The notes beneath the pieces were generated by a model, which saw only the letters and a program-made list of their open reading frames with translations, had not been told where the DNA came from and ran no database searches. From DATFDN01 sp963756495 (GTDB lineage Bacteria > Pseudomonadota > Alphaproteobacteria > Acetobacterales > Acetobacteraceae), in NCBI GenBank assembly GCA_963756495.1, contig CAVWNS010000014.1, positions 620,001-684,000 on the forward strand: a stretch of 64,000 nt of DNA, in the 5' to 3' direction. The first letter of the stretch is position 1; every line of letters begins with the position of its first letter. Positions 27,532-37,009 of this stretch are shown here, piece after piece. Both the position numbers and the translations under genes were made by a program.

Positions 27532-28555
27532 TCAAGCGGTGGCGGCGAGTTTGTTTCGGGCATCGCGCGCTTTCGCGTTGAGGCGCACGAGCAGCTTGTG
27601 GGCGAGCGCGATGCGCACGAGCTTCCTGGGCTTTCCGGCGTCGGACAACCGGCGGTGGAAAGCCGCGACGTCGGGTTCGTATCGGCGCACCACCTCGGCC
27701 ACCACGAAGAGGATCGAGCGCACGCCTTCCCGGCCGCCTCGGATCGGCCGCTTTCCTGCCCGCTTGCCGCTGTCGGCAGCAAGCGGGGCCACGCCGACGA
27801 GCTTGGAGACGGCCTTGTTGGAGAGGGTGGCGATCTCGGGCAGCTCGGCTATCAGCCGGGCGACGGTGCGCTCGGCGACGCCCTTGATGGCGCGGAACGC
27901 CTGGTCGAGCGCCGCCCACATCGGGTCGGCGCCGATCAGCGCGGCGGTCGTGGCTTCGAGGCTGCGGGTCTCGCGCGCGATGACCGCCAGGATCGCCGCG
28001 AACGAGGCCAGCGCGTTGGGCTCGGTGACGAGGCGGCGCTGGTTGACCTGCACGCTGCGCAAGTCGGTGAGTTGGCGCAGGCGCGTGGTCAAGCCGGCGA
28101 GGCGCTGCTGCGTCGCGCTCGCCGGTTGGCGCGCGGTGATGCGCTGGGTCTCGGCGTACCAGGCGATGAGGCCGGCATCGATGCGGTCGGTCTTCTCCAG
28201 CAAGCCCATCGCCTTGGCGAAGTCGCGCACCGCGCGCGGGTTGACCCACGGGTCGGGCCGAAGGCCCGCCCGAGGCCGGCGATGGCGCTGGGGATATCGG
28301 CTCCCTCCGCTGCCATTTCATCGGCTACACCGATGGAACCTTTGGCAGCTACGCCCACAGCCGGGCGAAGGGCTGGCGCTCGTATCCGCCGCTCGCCTCC
28401 AGGACCACCAGGTCGACCTGGTGGTCCCGGCAGAAGTCGATGAGCGCGTCGAGACCCTCGGCCGTTGCCGCAAAGCGATGCCAGACACCATCGCGGCCGA
28501 TCCGGGCATCGTGGGTGTCGGCGGAGACGTCCACTCCACAAATGATCCTTGTCAC
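27532..28555 (-). pseudogene. IS110-family transposase interrupted by an insert
   Basis: The N-terminal DEDD part starts at GTG 28555 (IICGVDVSADTHDARIGRDG, VLEASGGYERQPFARLWA). The C-terminal part is RAVRDFAKAMGLLEKTDRID, then RLIAELPEIATLSNKAVSKL and AGKPRKLVRIALAHKLL. Between them about 108 bases at 28243-28350 replace roughly 24 expected bases and shift the frame, so the copy cannot make a normal transposase. Confidence 0.8.
28243..28350. repeat. Palindrome-bearing insert inside the IS110 transposase
   Basis: It holds two hairpins. One is CCTCGGGCGGGCC-TTC-GGCCCGACCCGTGGG (minus strand, 28244-28275), which shares its CCTCGGG and ACCCGNGGG flanks with the IS1380 inserts. The other pairs GCTGCCA with TGGCAGC and CATCGG with CCGATG across 28309-28349. 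Confidence 0.6.
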
Positions 28556-28680
28556 GGTAACCTGCCTTGTCCATGCGACGGCCAATCCAGCGACTGTCCG
28601 GTCGTGCGTGACACGGCGGCGGCTGGTCCCAAGACTTCCGCACGGGTGTGGCCGGAGGGGGCGCGGGCGTCAGCCGCCGC

Positions 28681-28712
28681 GCGAGGGGTCCGGCGGCCGC
28701 CGGACCCCTCGC
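28681..28712. repeat. Perfect 32-base palindrome
   Basis: GCGAGGGGTCCGGCGG is followed directly by its exact reverse complement, with no loop. It lies upstream of the Uma2 gene, near the IS110 copy. It may be a dispersed hairpin element or a strong cruciform site. Confidence 0.8.
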
Positions 28713-28809
28713 AGCACCATTGTTGCCGTCCCGTGGTGCCTCTTGCCAGATACAAGGGGGCCGGGGGAGGGGGCAAGCGCCCCCGCACGTTGGAGGAAGC
28801 AATCGTCCG

Positions 28810-29382
28810 ATGTCTGATCCTGCCCGCCAGCCGATGACCGCCGACGCATTCATCGCTTGGGCGATGGAGCAGCCGGAAGGCAAGCGCTACGAGCTGGTCG
28901 CCGGCGAGATCGTCGCAATGGCGCCGGAGCGATCCATCCACGCCCTTACCAAATTCCGGATCGCCCGGCGGCTGGCCGAAGCGGTCGAGGCCGCCGGCCT
29001 GCCCTGCACGGTTTACACTGATGGGATGGCCGTCGCGGTGGACGACCACACAATCTACGAGCCGGACGCCATGGCACGCTGTGGAGATGATCTGCCGGAC
29101 GACGCACTCACCGTGAGCGACCCGGTCATCGTCGTCGAGGTGCTGTCGCCGTCCACCAGCGCGGTGGATACCGGCAACAAGTTCTCGGACTATTTCCGTC
29201 TCGCCTCCGTGCGCCACTATCTGCTGGTCCGGCCGGACAAGCGGGTCGTCGTCCATCATGAGCGCGACGCGGCCGGCGCCATCGCTACCCGTATCATTCA
29301 CGACGGCACCCTGCGGCTCGATCCGCCCGGCATCGTGCTGGCCGGTTTCTTTCCCGCGGAACCGACGGAGGGCACGGGATGA
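28810..29382 (+). CDS. Uma2-family (DUF820) putative endonuclease
   Basis: A 190-residue PD-(D/E)xK-fold protein. Visible family blocks are KRYELVAGEIVAMAPE, the metal-binding EPDAMA and PVIVVEVLSPSTSAVD with the catalytic E-x-L region. Uma2 proteins are widespread, often in multiple copies, and their role is unsettled. The start at 28810 (MSDPARQPMTADAF) is chosen over a longer upstream frame that is only GC-rich repeat sequence. Its stop overlaps the next start (ATGA). Confidence 0.82.
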   Translation: MSDPARQPMTADAFIAWAMEQPEGKRYELVAGEIVAMAPERSIHALTKFRIARRLAEAVEAAGLPCTVYTDGMAVAVDDHTIYEPDAMARCGDDLPDDALTVSDPVIVVEVLSPSTSAVDTGNKFSDYFRLASVRHYLLVRPDKRVVVHHERDAAGAIATRIIHDGTLRLDPPGIVLAGFFPAEPTEGTG

Positions 29383-30392
29383 AATTCGCCCTGCTGATGC
29401 GCGGCCAGTATCCGCAAGGCGCGGACATGGTCGCGCGCCACCGCGACGATCTGGAGATGGTGCGCCGCGCCGAGGCGCTGGGGTTCGACGCCGTGGGCAA
29501 GGCGTCGCACTACAGCTCCCATCCGTTCCAGATGCTCCAGCAGATCCCCTTCCTCGCGCAATGCGCCGCCATCGCGCCGCGCCTGCGCCTGATCTGCGGC
29601 GTGCTGCTGCTGTCGCTGCACAAGCCGCTCGACATCGCCGAGCAGCTCGCGACGCTTGATGTCATGAGCGACGGCAAGCTGGTGTTCGGCGCCGGAATCG
29701 GCTACCGCGATGTGGAGTTCCAGGCGTTCGGCACCACACTCAAGCAGGCCGGCCCGCGCTTCGAGGAAAACCTCGATGCGGTCAAGCGCCTCTGGACCGA
29801 AGATTTCGTGACGATGTCCGGCTCGCATTTCGCGCTGGATCACGCGAACTGCACGGTCAAGCCGGTGCAGAAGCCGATGCCCCCGATCTGGATCGGCGCC
29901 AACGCCGATATCGGCGTGCGCCGCGCCGCGCGCATGGCGGACGCGTGGTTCATCAACCCGCACAACACGCTGGCGACGCTGGATCGCCAGATGGCGCTCT
30001 ATCGGCGCGAGCTCGACCGATGCGGCAAGCCGTTCCCCGCCGAGCTGCCGATGATGCGCGAAACCTTCATCGCCCGCTCCCGCGAGGACGCCATCCGCTT
30101 GGCGCGCCCGGCGCTGGAGGAGAAGTACAGGGCCTACCGCGCCTGGGGCCAGGACAAGGTGATGCCGGCGAGCGACCACCTCGACCGCGACTTCGCGGCC
30201 CTGCTCGCCGACCGCTTCCTGCTCGGCACCCCCGACGAAGTGGCCGAGCAGATCCTCGCGCTGCAACGCCGCTTCGGCGTGAACTATTTCTGTGTCAGCG
30301 TGCATCTGCCCGGCACGCCGAAGGAGGTCGCGCTGGAGCAGATGCAGGTTTTGGCGGAGGAGGTGTTTCCGAGGGTGGCGGGGGCGGGGTAG
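29379..30392 (+). CDS. LLM-class (luciferase-like) flavin oxidoreductase
   Basis: A 337-residue TIM-barrel monooxygenase of the bacterial luciferase family: MKFALLMRGQYP, GAGIGYRDVEFQAFG, PPIWIGANADIGVRRAARMA and a C-terminal LLGTPDEVAEQI. It would use FMNH2 or F420H2; which one cannot be told. It is translationally coupled to the Uma2 gene by a 4-base overlap, an odd pairing that may be chance. Confidence 0.82.
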   Translation: MKFALLMRGQYPQGADMVARHRDDLEMVRRAEALGFDAVGKASHYSSHPFQMLQQIPFLAQCAAIAPRLRLICGVLLLSLHKPLDIAEQLATLDVMSDGKLVFGAGIGYRDVEFQAFGTTLKQAGPRFEENLDAVKRLWTEDFVTMSGSHFALDHANCTVKPVQKPMPPIWIGANADIGVRRAARMADAWFINPHNTLATLDRQMALYRRELDRCGKPFPAELPMMRETFIARSREDAIRLARPALEEKYRAYRAWGQDKVMPASDHLDRDFAALLADRFLLGTPDEVAEQILALQRRFGVNYFCVSVHLPGTPKEVALEQMQVLAEEVFPRVAGAG

Positions 30393-30568
30393 TGTGGCTC
30401 GTTTAATTGGCTAAATCCTCGTGCGGCCTGCCCTGACCTCTCGTTCAGCGAGCGTCGCGCTACTCCGCCCCAACTTCGCCTCGCTGTCCATCTTGGCCAG
30501 TGTGCGACCGTTCCGAAGCGAAGGTGCGGCGACGACGTTGTCATAAATCGGCTTCTGCGGCCGGACGA

Positions 30569-32049
30569 TGTAGGCGCAAAGCTAAACTGTCCCCTGTCCG
30601 CAAAGCAGAAATGTCAGCCTCCCCTGGTTGCGATCTGACTGGGAGAGCGAGCTGTGGGCTGGGTGGTGATGAGCAGGCGCGACATACAGCGCATCGAGGT
30701 GCTGTCCGAAGTGGTGTCCGGCCGCCGCACGATCGCGGCAGCGGCCGCGGTGCTGTCCGTGACGCCGCGGCACGTGCGCCGCTTGCTGCGGCGACTCCAG
30801 GCCGGCGGCGGTGCCGCGCTGGCGCACAAGGCGCGTGGCCGGCCGTCCAATAACCGGATCGCCGCGGGCGTGCGCGACTACGCGCTGGCTCTGGTGCGGG
30901 AGCGCTACGCCGACTTCGGCCCGACCCTGGCCGCGGAGGTGCTGGCGCAGCGGCACGGGCTGACGGTGTCGCGCGAGACGTTGCGCGCCTGGATGGTGGC
31001 AGCCGGCCTGTGGTTATCGCGCAAGCAGCGTCGGCGCTTCCACCAGCCCCGGCTGCGCCGTGAGTCGCTCGGCGAGTTGGTGCAGGTCGACGGCAGCGAG
31101 CACCGCTGGTTCGAGGACCGTGGCGGTCCTTGCTCGTTGCTGGTGTTCATCGACGACGCCACGGGGCGGCTGATGCAGCTGCGCTTCGTCGAGAGCGAGA
31201 GCACGGCCGCCTACTTCGCGGCGCTGCGCGGCTACCTCGAGGCCCACGGCCGTCCGGTCGCCCTCTACTCCGACAAGCACACCGTCTTCCGGGTGGCCAA
31301 GGCCGACGCCAAGGGCGGCCAAGGCATGACCGAGTTCGGCCGGGCGCTGGCGGAGCTGAACATCGACATCCTGTGCGCCGACACGCCCCAGGCGAAAGGC
31401 CGGGTCGAGCGCGTGAACCGCACCTTGCAGGACCGGCTGGTCAAGGAGCTGCGCCTGGCCGGCATCGCCACCGTGGACGCCGGCAACGCTTTCCTCCCGG
31501 GCTTCGTCGAGCGCTTCAACGCCCGCTTCGCCGTCGCCCCCGCTCGCCCGGGCGATCTGCACGGGCCGCTGGACCTCTCGCCCGGCCGGCTCGGCGACAT
31601 CCTGTGCCACCGCGAGCTGCGCCATGTGGGCCAGCAACTCGCCCTGGCCTACGACCACACGCTGTTCATCCTCACGCGCAACGACGTCACCGAGGCGACC
31701 GCCGGAGAGTATGTCGAGATCTACGACTACGCCGACGGTCGGCTGGACATACGCTGGCGGGGTTGCTCTTTGCCCTACACGATCTTCGACAAGGAGCAGC
31801 GTGTGAGCAGGCGGCCATCGTCGAGAACAAGCGGCTGGGCGCGGCCCTCGCCCTCGTCAAGGCGCAGCAGGATCTCGGACGACCGCCGCCGCGCGTGCGG
31901 ACGAACAGCGAGGCCGGAGGCTACCAGGCCAGGCCGAACAGACGTGCCGGCCTGCTCAGCCCCGCTCCGCCTGCGGCTCCGCAGCGCTGAGTAGGCCGAG
32001 GGACACTTCAACTTTGCACGTCACAGGACATTTCTATCCGGTTGCAACA
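30569..32049 (+). mobile_element. ISNCY-type insertion sequence, copy 1
   Basis: A 1481-bp element from TGTAGGCGCAAAGC to GGTTGCAACA, nearly identical to copy 2. GACGA is found immediately on both sides (30564-30568 and 32050-32054), consistent with a 5-base target duplication. The inner terminal parts share GCAAAGC/TTGAAATGTC-type inverted repeats. Confidence 0.82.
30669..31994 (+). pseudogene. ISNCY-type transposase, copy 1 (C-terminal frameshift)
   Basis: A DDE integrase-core transposase of about 440 residues: helix-turn-helix N-terminus (AAAAVLSVTPRHVRRLLRRL), then ELVQVDGSEHRWFEDRG, LLVFIDDATGRLMQLRFV and ADTPQAKGRVERVNRTLQDR. It differs from copy 2 by loss of one C near 31803 (GTGTGAGCAGG for GTGTCAGCCAGG), which changes the last 65 codons. 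Confidence 0.8.
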
Positions 32050-32054
32050 GACGA

Positions 32055-33537
32055 TGTAGGCGCAAAGCTAAACTGTCCCCTGTCCGCAAAGCAGAAATGT
32101 CAGCCTCCCCTGGTTGCGATCTGACTGGGAGAGCGAGCTGTGGGCTGGGTGGTGATGAGCAGGCGCGACATACAGCGCATCGAGGTGCTGTCCGAAGTGG
32201 TGTCCGGCCGCCGCACGATCGCGGCAGCGGCCGCGGTGCTGTCCGTGACGCCGCGGCACGTGCGCCGCTTGCTGCGGCGACTTCAGGCCGGCGGCGGTGC
32301 CGCGCTGGCGCACAAGGCGCGTGGCCGGCCGTCCAATAACCGGATCGCCGCGGGCGTGCGCGACTACGCGCTGGCTCTGGTGCGGGAGCGCTACGCCGAC
32401 TTCGGCCCGACCCTGGCCGCGGAGGTGCTGGCGCAGCGGCACGGGCTGACGGTGTCGCGCGAGACGTTGCGCGCCTGGATGGTGGCAGCCGGCCTGTGGT
32501 TATCGCGCAAGCAGCGTCGGCGCTTCCACCAGCCCCGGCTGCGCCGTGAGTCGCTCGGCGAGTTGGTGCAGGTCGACGGCAGCGAGCACCGCTGGTTCGA
32601 GGACCGTGGCGGTCCTTGCTCGTTGCTGGTGTTCATCGACGACGCCACGGGGCGGCTGATGCAGCTGCGCTTCGTCGAGAGCGAGAGCACGGCCGCCTAC
32701 TTCGCGGCGCTGCGCGGCTACCTCGAGGCCCACGGCCGTCCGGTCGCCCTCTATTCCGACAAGCACACCGTCTTCCGGGTGGCCAAGGCCGACGCCAAGG
32801 GCGGCCAAGGCATGACCCAGTTCGGCCGGGCGCTGGCGGAGCTGAACATCGACATCCTGTGCGCCGACACGCCCCAGGCGAAAGGCCGGGTCGAGCGCGT
32901 GAACCGCACCTTGCAGGACCGGCTGGTCAAGGAGCTGCGCCTGGCCGGCATCGCCACCGTGGACGCCGGCAACGCTTTCCTCCCGGGCTTCGTCGAGCGC
33001 TTCAACGCCCGCTTCGCCGTCGCCCCCGCTCGCCCGGGCGATCTGCACCGGCCGCTGGACCTCTCGCCCGGCCGGCTCGGCGACATCCTGTGCCACCGCG
33101 AGCTGCGCCATGTGGGCCAGCAACTCGCCCTGGCCTACGACCACACGCTGTTCATCCTCACGCGCAACGACGTCACCGAGGCGACCGCCGGAGAGTATGT
33201 CGAGATCTACCACTACGCCGACGGTCGGCTGGACATACGCTGGCGGGGTTGCTCTCTGCCCTACACCATCTTCGACAAGGAGCAGCGTGTCAGCCAGGCG
33301 GCCATCGTCGAGAACAAGCGGCTGGGCGCGGCCCTCGCCCTCGTCAAGGCGCAGCAGGATCTCGGACGACCGCCGCCGCGCGTGCGGACGAACAGCGAGG
33401 CCGGAGGCTACCAGGCCAGGCCGAACAGACGTGCCGGCCTGCTCAGCCCCGCTCCGCCTGCGGCTCCGCAGCGCTGAGCAGGCCGACGGGACATTTCAAC
33501 TTTGCACGTCACAGGACATTTCTATCCGGTTGCAACA
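32055..33537 (+). mobile_element. ISNCY-type insertion sequence, copy 2
   Basis: A 1483-bp element in the same orientation as copy 1, separated from it by only GACGA. Its right flank, AGTTA, does not repeat GACGA, so the pair arose by tandem insertion or duplication and not by two simple independent insertions. Confidence 0.82.
32155..33477 (+). CDS. ISNCY-type transposase, copy 2 (intact)
   Basis: A full-length 440-residue DDE transposase with the motifs GELVQVDGSEHRWF (first Asp), HGRPVALYSDKHTVF (second Asp) and PQAKGRVERVNRTLQ (Glu). The Pro/Ala-rich C-terminus ends SPAPPAAPQR. It is probably active and could also mobilise copy 1. ISNCY assignment rests on resemblance to that transposase group. 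Confidence 0.85.
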   Translation: MSRRDIQRIEVLSEVVSGRRTIAAAAAVLSVTPRHVRRLLRRLQAGGGAALAHKARGRPSNNRIAAGVRDYALALVRERYADFGPTLAAEVLAQRHGLTVSRETLRAWMVAAGLWLSRKQRRRFHQPRLRRESLGELVQVDGSEHRWFEDRGGPCSLLVFIDDATGRLMQLRFVESESTAAYFAALRGYLEAHGRPVALYSDKHTVFRVAKADAKGGQGMTQFGRALAELNIDILCADTPQAKGRVERVNRTLQDRLVKELRLAGIATVDAGNAFLPGFVERFNARFAVAPARPGDLHRPLDLSPGRLGDILCHRELRHVGQQLALAYDHTLFILTRNDVTEATAGEYVEIYHYADGRLDIRWRGCSLPYTIFDKEQRVSQAAIVENKRLGAALALVKAQQDLGRPPPRVRTNSEAGGYQARPNRRAGLLSPAPPAAPQR

Positions 33538-33628
33538 AGTTACCCACTTCTGGGACTGTCTCCGGCTCATCCAGCGGCTGAAAGTATTGCTTCACCATAG
33601 CACCAGCCCGATGCGCTACGGTTATCGG

Positions 33629-34321
33629 ATGAACACTGTCCCGCCAGCATCTCCAAGTCCCCCGCCGCCGCCCCAGCCGGAAACCTCTATCGCAACCGGT
33701 TTCGCGCTCATGCTGGAGACCGCCTGTAGCGACTTCGAGGCGATGCAGCGGCTAATCCGGGGGGAAACCCGGCTTGCCTTCACTAGCGGCCAAGAGGACT
33801 TTTGGGGACGGGCGCGTGCTCAGATGGCCCTGGCGGAGTCTTTCGTCTTCTACGTCGTAAGAGCTCGCCGAATTTGCGAGCACGGCGCTAGCTCGCTGGC
33901 GGTAGACCGCTTGCAACGACGGTCATTCCTGCAAGACACGGCAGGCGTGCTTGGCGTCAGGGACGTCAATGAGCACGGATTTGACGCAGGCGGGGCGGTC
34001 CGAGGGAAGTCGTCGAAGCCTTCCATGCATTATCATCCCACTGAGGACGCTCTGGTAGACGAAACAGCCATGATGGTGGTGGACAGCCAAAAGATCCTCA
34101 TGGGGCCACTCAATCTTTATGACGTGTATGTTCCACGGACACCATGCGCAAACTTGCGGGATTCAGCGGCTTGCATCCTGCAATCTAGTCGCTGCATAGT
34201 TTGCAATATTCAAGCAGACCCGTGTGAAAACTCGATCGATTGCGGCAGCTACGACACTTCCCGTCGCTACCAGGCGCTCATGAGCATCGATGCTGCTCGA
34301 TTGCGGCCTGTTGCATCGTAA
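33629..34321 (+). CDS. Hypothetical protein (about 230 residues)
   Basis: The frame from ATG 33629 (alternative ATG 33611) begins with a Pro-rich stretch, MNTVPPASPSPPPPPQPE, then FWGRARAQMALAESFVFYVV and a Cys-rich end (PCANLRDSAACILQSSRC, CNIQADPCENSIDCGS). Composition is less GC-rich than the core genes, suggesting transfer. No domain is recognised. It lies directly next to the ISNCY pair and upstream of an IS5-disrupted gene. Confidence 0.5.
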   Translation: MNTVPPASPSPPPPPQPETSIATGFALMLETACSDFEAMQRLIRGETRLAFTSGQEDFWGRARAQMALAESFVFYVVRARRICEHGASSLAVDRLQRRSFLQDTAGVLGVRDVNEHGFDAGGAVRGKSSKPSMHYHPTEDALVDETAMMVVDSQKILMGPLNLYDVYVPRTPCANLRDSAACILQSSRCIVCNIQADPCENSIDCGSYDTSRRYQALMSIDAARLRPVAS

Positions 34322-34615
34322 AACTGCTGGTTGTCGTTACGGCATGGAGTTTTCACACAGTCTGCAAGACTTCTGGATAACCAATCCGCGCAAGGGCAGT
34401 CACGAACCGTAATGGTCGGCTGATGTGGCCCTCATCGGCCGCTCTACTTTAGCCTATCTCCCAACACCCGGCAAATACGGTCCGTTAAAAACACGGGGCC
34501 TGCTGTGATTCTTTTCCAGAGAAGCTACCGCACCGCGACCTTGCTGGCCTCTTGTCATCAACGCGATCATGCTACTGATAACGTTGCCGTGAATTGCGGT
34601 TTCTCAAACACACAA
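34322..34615. other. Lower-GC spacer
   Basis: No gene is recognised. Base composition is closer to 50 percent GC than in the housekeeping regions, consistent with foreign DNA. Confidence 0.4.
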
Positions 34616-34946
34616 TTACCAACCGCCGGCAGGATTCAACTCAAACAAGCCAACCGTCATCGTAAATGCGCCGCAGGTGCACGTGTGGAGAGTAAGATTG
34701 CCACCCGGATCCATTGGTAACAGCGCCGCCATATAGGTCTTAAGAGTCGCTCGCATTTGGGCCGAGAAAGCCAGCACTATCAGCCAATATCGGCGCCGAT
34801 GCCCAACAGGCTGCGCCTTATCAGCCGCTCTCTGCTGAGAAAGTTTACTAAAGTCCCCATCGATCGCGTCAAAAAGTTCCTTGCCCCCGAAATCTCCAGT
34901 ATGTGGACTTTCAACTTTTAACTCTACCCAGTAGTAAGTGTCTTTA

Positions 34947-35876
34947 GAGTCCATCCACGATCATATCGTGATCTGACAGAGCTTTCGGACCATCAGCCTG
35001 ACTGATGCCCAGCGTAGGAATGCGAGCGCGTTCTGGTTCAGGCGCTCCCAGTCCCTGGCCAGCCTACGGCATCGGTTCAGCCAGGCGATGGTGCGCTCGA
35101 CGATCCAGCGCTTGGGCAGGACGACGAACTTGCCGGCATCGGATCGCTTGACGATCTCGACGTTGACCGTGCGGCAGACCCGGCGCAACCCGAGCTGGAA
35201 CCTCGGCCCTTGGTAGCCATTGTCGGCGTAGAGCTTCAGCAGGAACGGAAACAGCCCGAACATCGTCGCCATCAGCACCACGCCGCCATCGCGGTCCTGG
35301 ATATCGGCGGCATGCACCACGGCAAGCATCAGCAGGCCCTGCGTGTCGACCAGGACATGGCGCTTCTTGCCCTTGATTTGCTTGCCCGCGTCAAAGCCGT
35401 GCCGGTCCGAAAGCCCCCTTTTTCCGCGCTCTTGACGCTCTGGCTGTCGATGATCGCAGCCGTCGGACTGGCCTCGCGTCCCGCCTTGTCCCGGCATTGG
35501 ACGTAGAGCGCATGGTGCAGCCGGTCGAGCGTGCGATCGTGCTGCCAGCGCAGGAAATAGCTGTTCACCGTGCTGCGCGGCGGCAGGTCGGTCGGCAGCG
35601 CCGCCCACTGGCAGCCGGTGCCGAGAATGTACATGATTCCGTTGACGATCTCGCGCACATCGACCGTGCGCTTGTTACCGCCACGCTTGGCCGGCGGAAT
35701 CAGCGGGGCCACCAGCGCCCATTCCGCGTCCGTCAGATCGCTCGGATAGCGCAGCTTGCTTCGGTCATAGCGTCCGCGATTCTCTGTCGTCCACATCCCA
35801 CGCTCCTGCGAATCGGGGCCGCAGCCATGGAATCACAAGCGATTCAGCAAACTCAAGATGTTCGTGGATGGACACT
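34947..35876 (-). mobile_element. IS5-family (IS427-like) insertion sequence
   Basis: A 930-bp element with imperfect inverted ends, GAGTCCATCCACGA and TCGTGGATGGACACT, flanked by TA on both sides (34945-34946 and 35877-35878). It carries the two-frame transposase below. It splits the gene at 34616-36207. Confidence 0.85.
34961..35796 (-). CDS. IS5-family transposase, two frames joined at an A5G5 run
   Basis: OrfA starts at 35796: MWTTENRGRYDRSKLRYPSD, MYILGTGCQWAALP, then IIDSQSVKSAEKGG with the first catalytic Asp. OrfB continues with HGFDAGKQIKGKKRHVLVD, KLYADNGYQGPRF and the Glu-bearing KRWIVERTIAWLNRCRRL. The frames overlap around AAAAAGGGGG (35414-35423), a plausible slippage site for programmed frameshifting, as in several IS5 subgroups; a plain indel is the alternative. 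Confidence 0.85.
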
Positions 35877-36207
35877 TAGGCGCAAAAAACCCCGCCGTTG
35901 TCGCTCGCCGATTTGCCACGTAAAAATCTGACTTTTCGAGGCTGCCCGTATACATCTTTTCGCGCATGGGAAGCCAAGCTCTTGGACTTATTGTTCGGGA
36001 CGAAAATAACTCGGCCACAGAGTCCTTCCTAGAGACCTGCACCAAGCCAAGGTCGGCGTTATATGCGACTGTCTCTGACAGATGTTCCCGAAAGATCTTA
36101 TCAATGATGACTTGCGTCCATCCCTCAAAGGCTTCTCCCGAAGTCCACCCCCAAGAAATGTCATCCAACTTAGCACCAATATAGTGAGCAAAGGTTTTGG
36201 GCTTCAT

Positions 36208-36709
36208 GGACTGTCCCTCGTTCAAGTAGCGGGGCGGTAGTGTCGGGCTCGATCCGGCAATGGCTAAAGTTGACAAACGGGCAGCCGCCTGCAACTGCAA
36301 CCGTGACCGATATAGAAAAGTTCAGGTTCTCCCGCAACCCGAAGCTTGTATAGCCCGCCATCGTGACCCCGAGCGATCCGGCGAAGCGGGATAAAAGAGA
36401 TGCCTATGGTCGCGCATGGGTCCAGAATTCAAGACTTCCGCAAATCGGGTTGGCGCGAGCCTCGCCAGCGGGTTACGCCTTGCAGGAGATATGACCGAAT
36501 CTAAACCGCCAATCCGCCGGCCCCCCCCCCGGCGACATGGTGACGGTGAGGCGGATCGATCGCCTCGCCCGCTCGCGCTCCGACAACACCGGGATTTGCT
36601 TGCGCCAAGCGTACCAGGTTTCGGAAAGCCATGCGGTAGGATCACCGGCGGGCCGCTCCTGGCCTCCACATAACACGGCCGGCACTTGTAGGCGGGTTGA
36701 AGCGGAAAA
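36208..36709. other. Spacer with possible serine-recombinase remnant
   Basis: At 36531-36582 the plus strand encodes RGDMVTVRRIDRLARSRSD, which resembles the GD-V-V-T-R-I-D-R-L-A-R-S block of resolvase/invertase N-domains, preceded by a run of ten or so C. No intact gene is present. The rest of the stretch has no recognisable feature. Confidence 0.35.
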
Positions 36710-37009
36710 TCAGCCGGGCGCGGCCCTTAATCTGCGAATGCTGCGCTCATGGATGATGCCGATAATCAGCACGCCGTTCGGCTGCTCGTCATAGAAAATG
36801 ACGTGCCGTGCGTGCTCATGCCGTCGCGCTCCGGACGCAAATTCATCGGCCTTGCGGCCAAACTTGGGAGTATCGGCCAGAAGTTGAAAGCATTAAATCA
36901 TCCCGTCGCGGTATGCGTCCGCTTGCGCCGGCCCGAATGTCTCAAATCCGTATAGGAACATGTTCAGAAGGTCGTCGTCGGCGTCTCGTGTGAGCCGATA
37001 TTCAGCCAT
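36710..37009 (-). pseudogene. parE: ParE-family toxin gene with premature stop
   Basis: The frame reads MAEYRLTRDADDDLLNMFLY, GFETFGPAQADAYRDGMI, then TAA, then in the same frame CFQLLADTPKFGRKADEF, HARHVIFYDEQPNGVLII and IIHERSIRRL to the true stop. It is a ParE/RelE-fold toxin of 99 codons with one nonsense codon at position 39. Its ATG overlaps the parD stop, the usual antitoxin-toxin coupling. The toxin is presumably dead while the antitoxin is intact. Confidence 0.8.

Larger units (their letters stand above)
30411..33598 (-). pseudogene. Small gene split by two tandem IS elements
   Basis: On the minus strand an ATG at 33598 starts MVKQYFQPLDEPETVPEVGN, which runs into the IS pair at 33537. 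Beyond the elements, 30568-30411 reads RPQKPIYDNVVAAPSLRNG and on to a TAG. Joining the flanks (GGTAACT plus TCGTCCGG) keeps one frame of about 72 residues through the insertion point. The protein family is unknown, but its coding frame on both sides supports a real, IS-disrupted gene. Confidence 0.55.
34616..36207 (-). pseudogene. Hypothetical gene interrupted by an IS5 element
   Basis: The minus-strand ATG at 36207 starts MKPKTFAHYIGAKLDDISWG and runs to AGFFAP at the IS edge. Removing the IS and one TA copy joins it in frame to KDTYYWVELKVESPHTGDFG and on to a TAG at 34616, about 220 residues. WVELKVES resembles the ExK part of PD-(D/E)xK nucleases, but the partner Asp is not certain. GAGGGACAG precedes the start. 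Function unknown; a defence-type nuclease is only a suggestion. Confidence 0.65.

Noticed and set aside
36473..36685. Minus-strand 70-codon frame (TAWLSETWYAWRKQIPVL)
   Set aside because: No family match or start support, and it overlaps a resolvase-like remnant on the plus strand.
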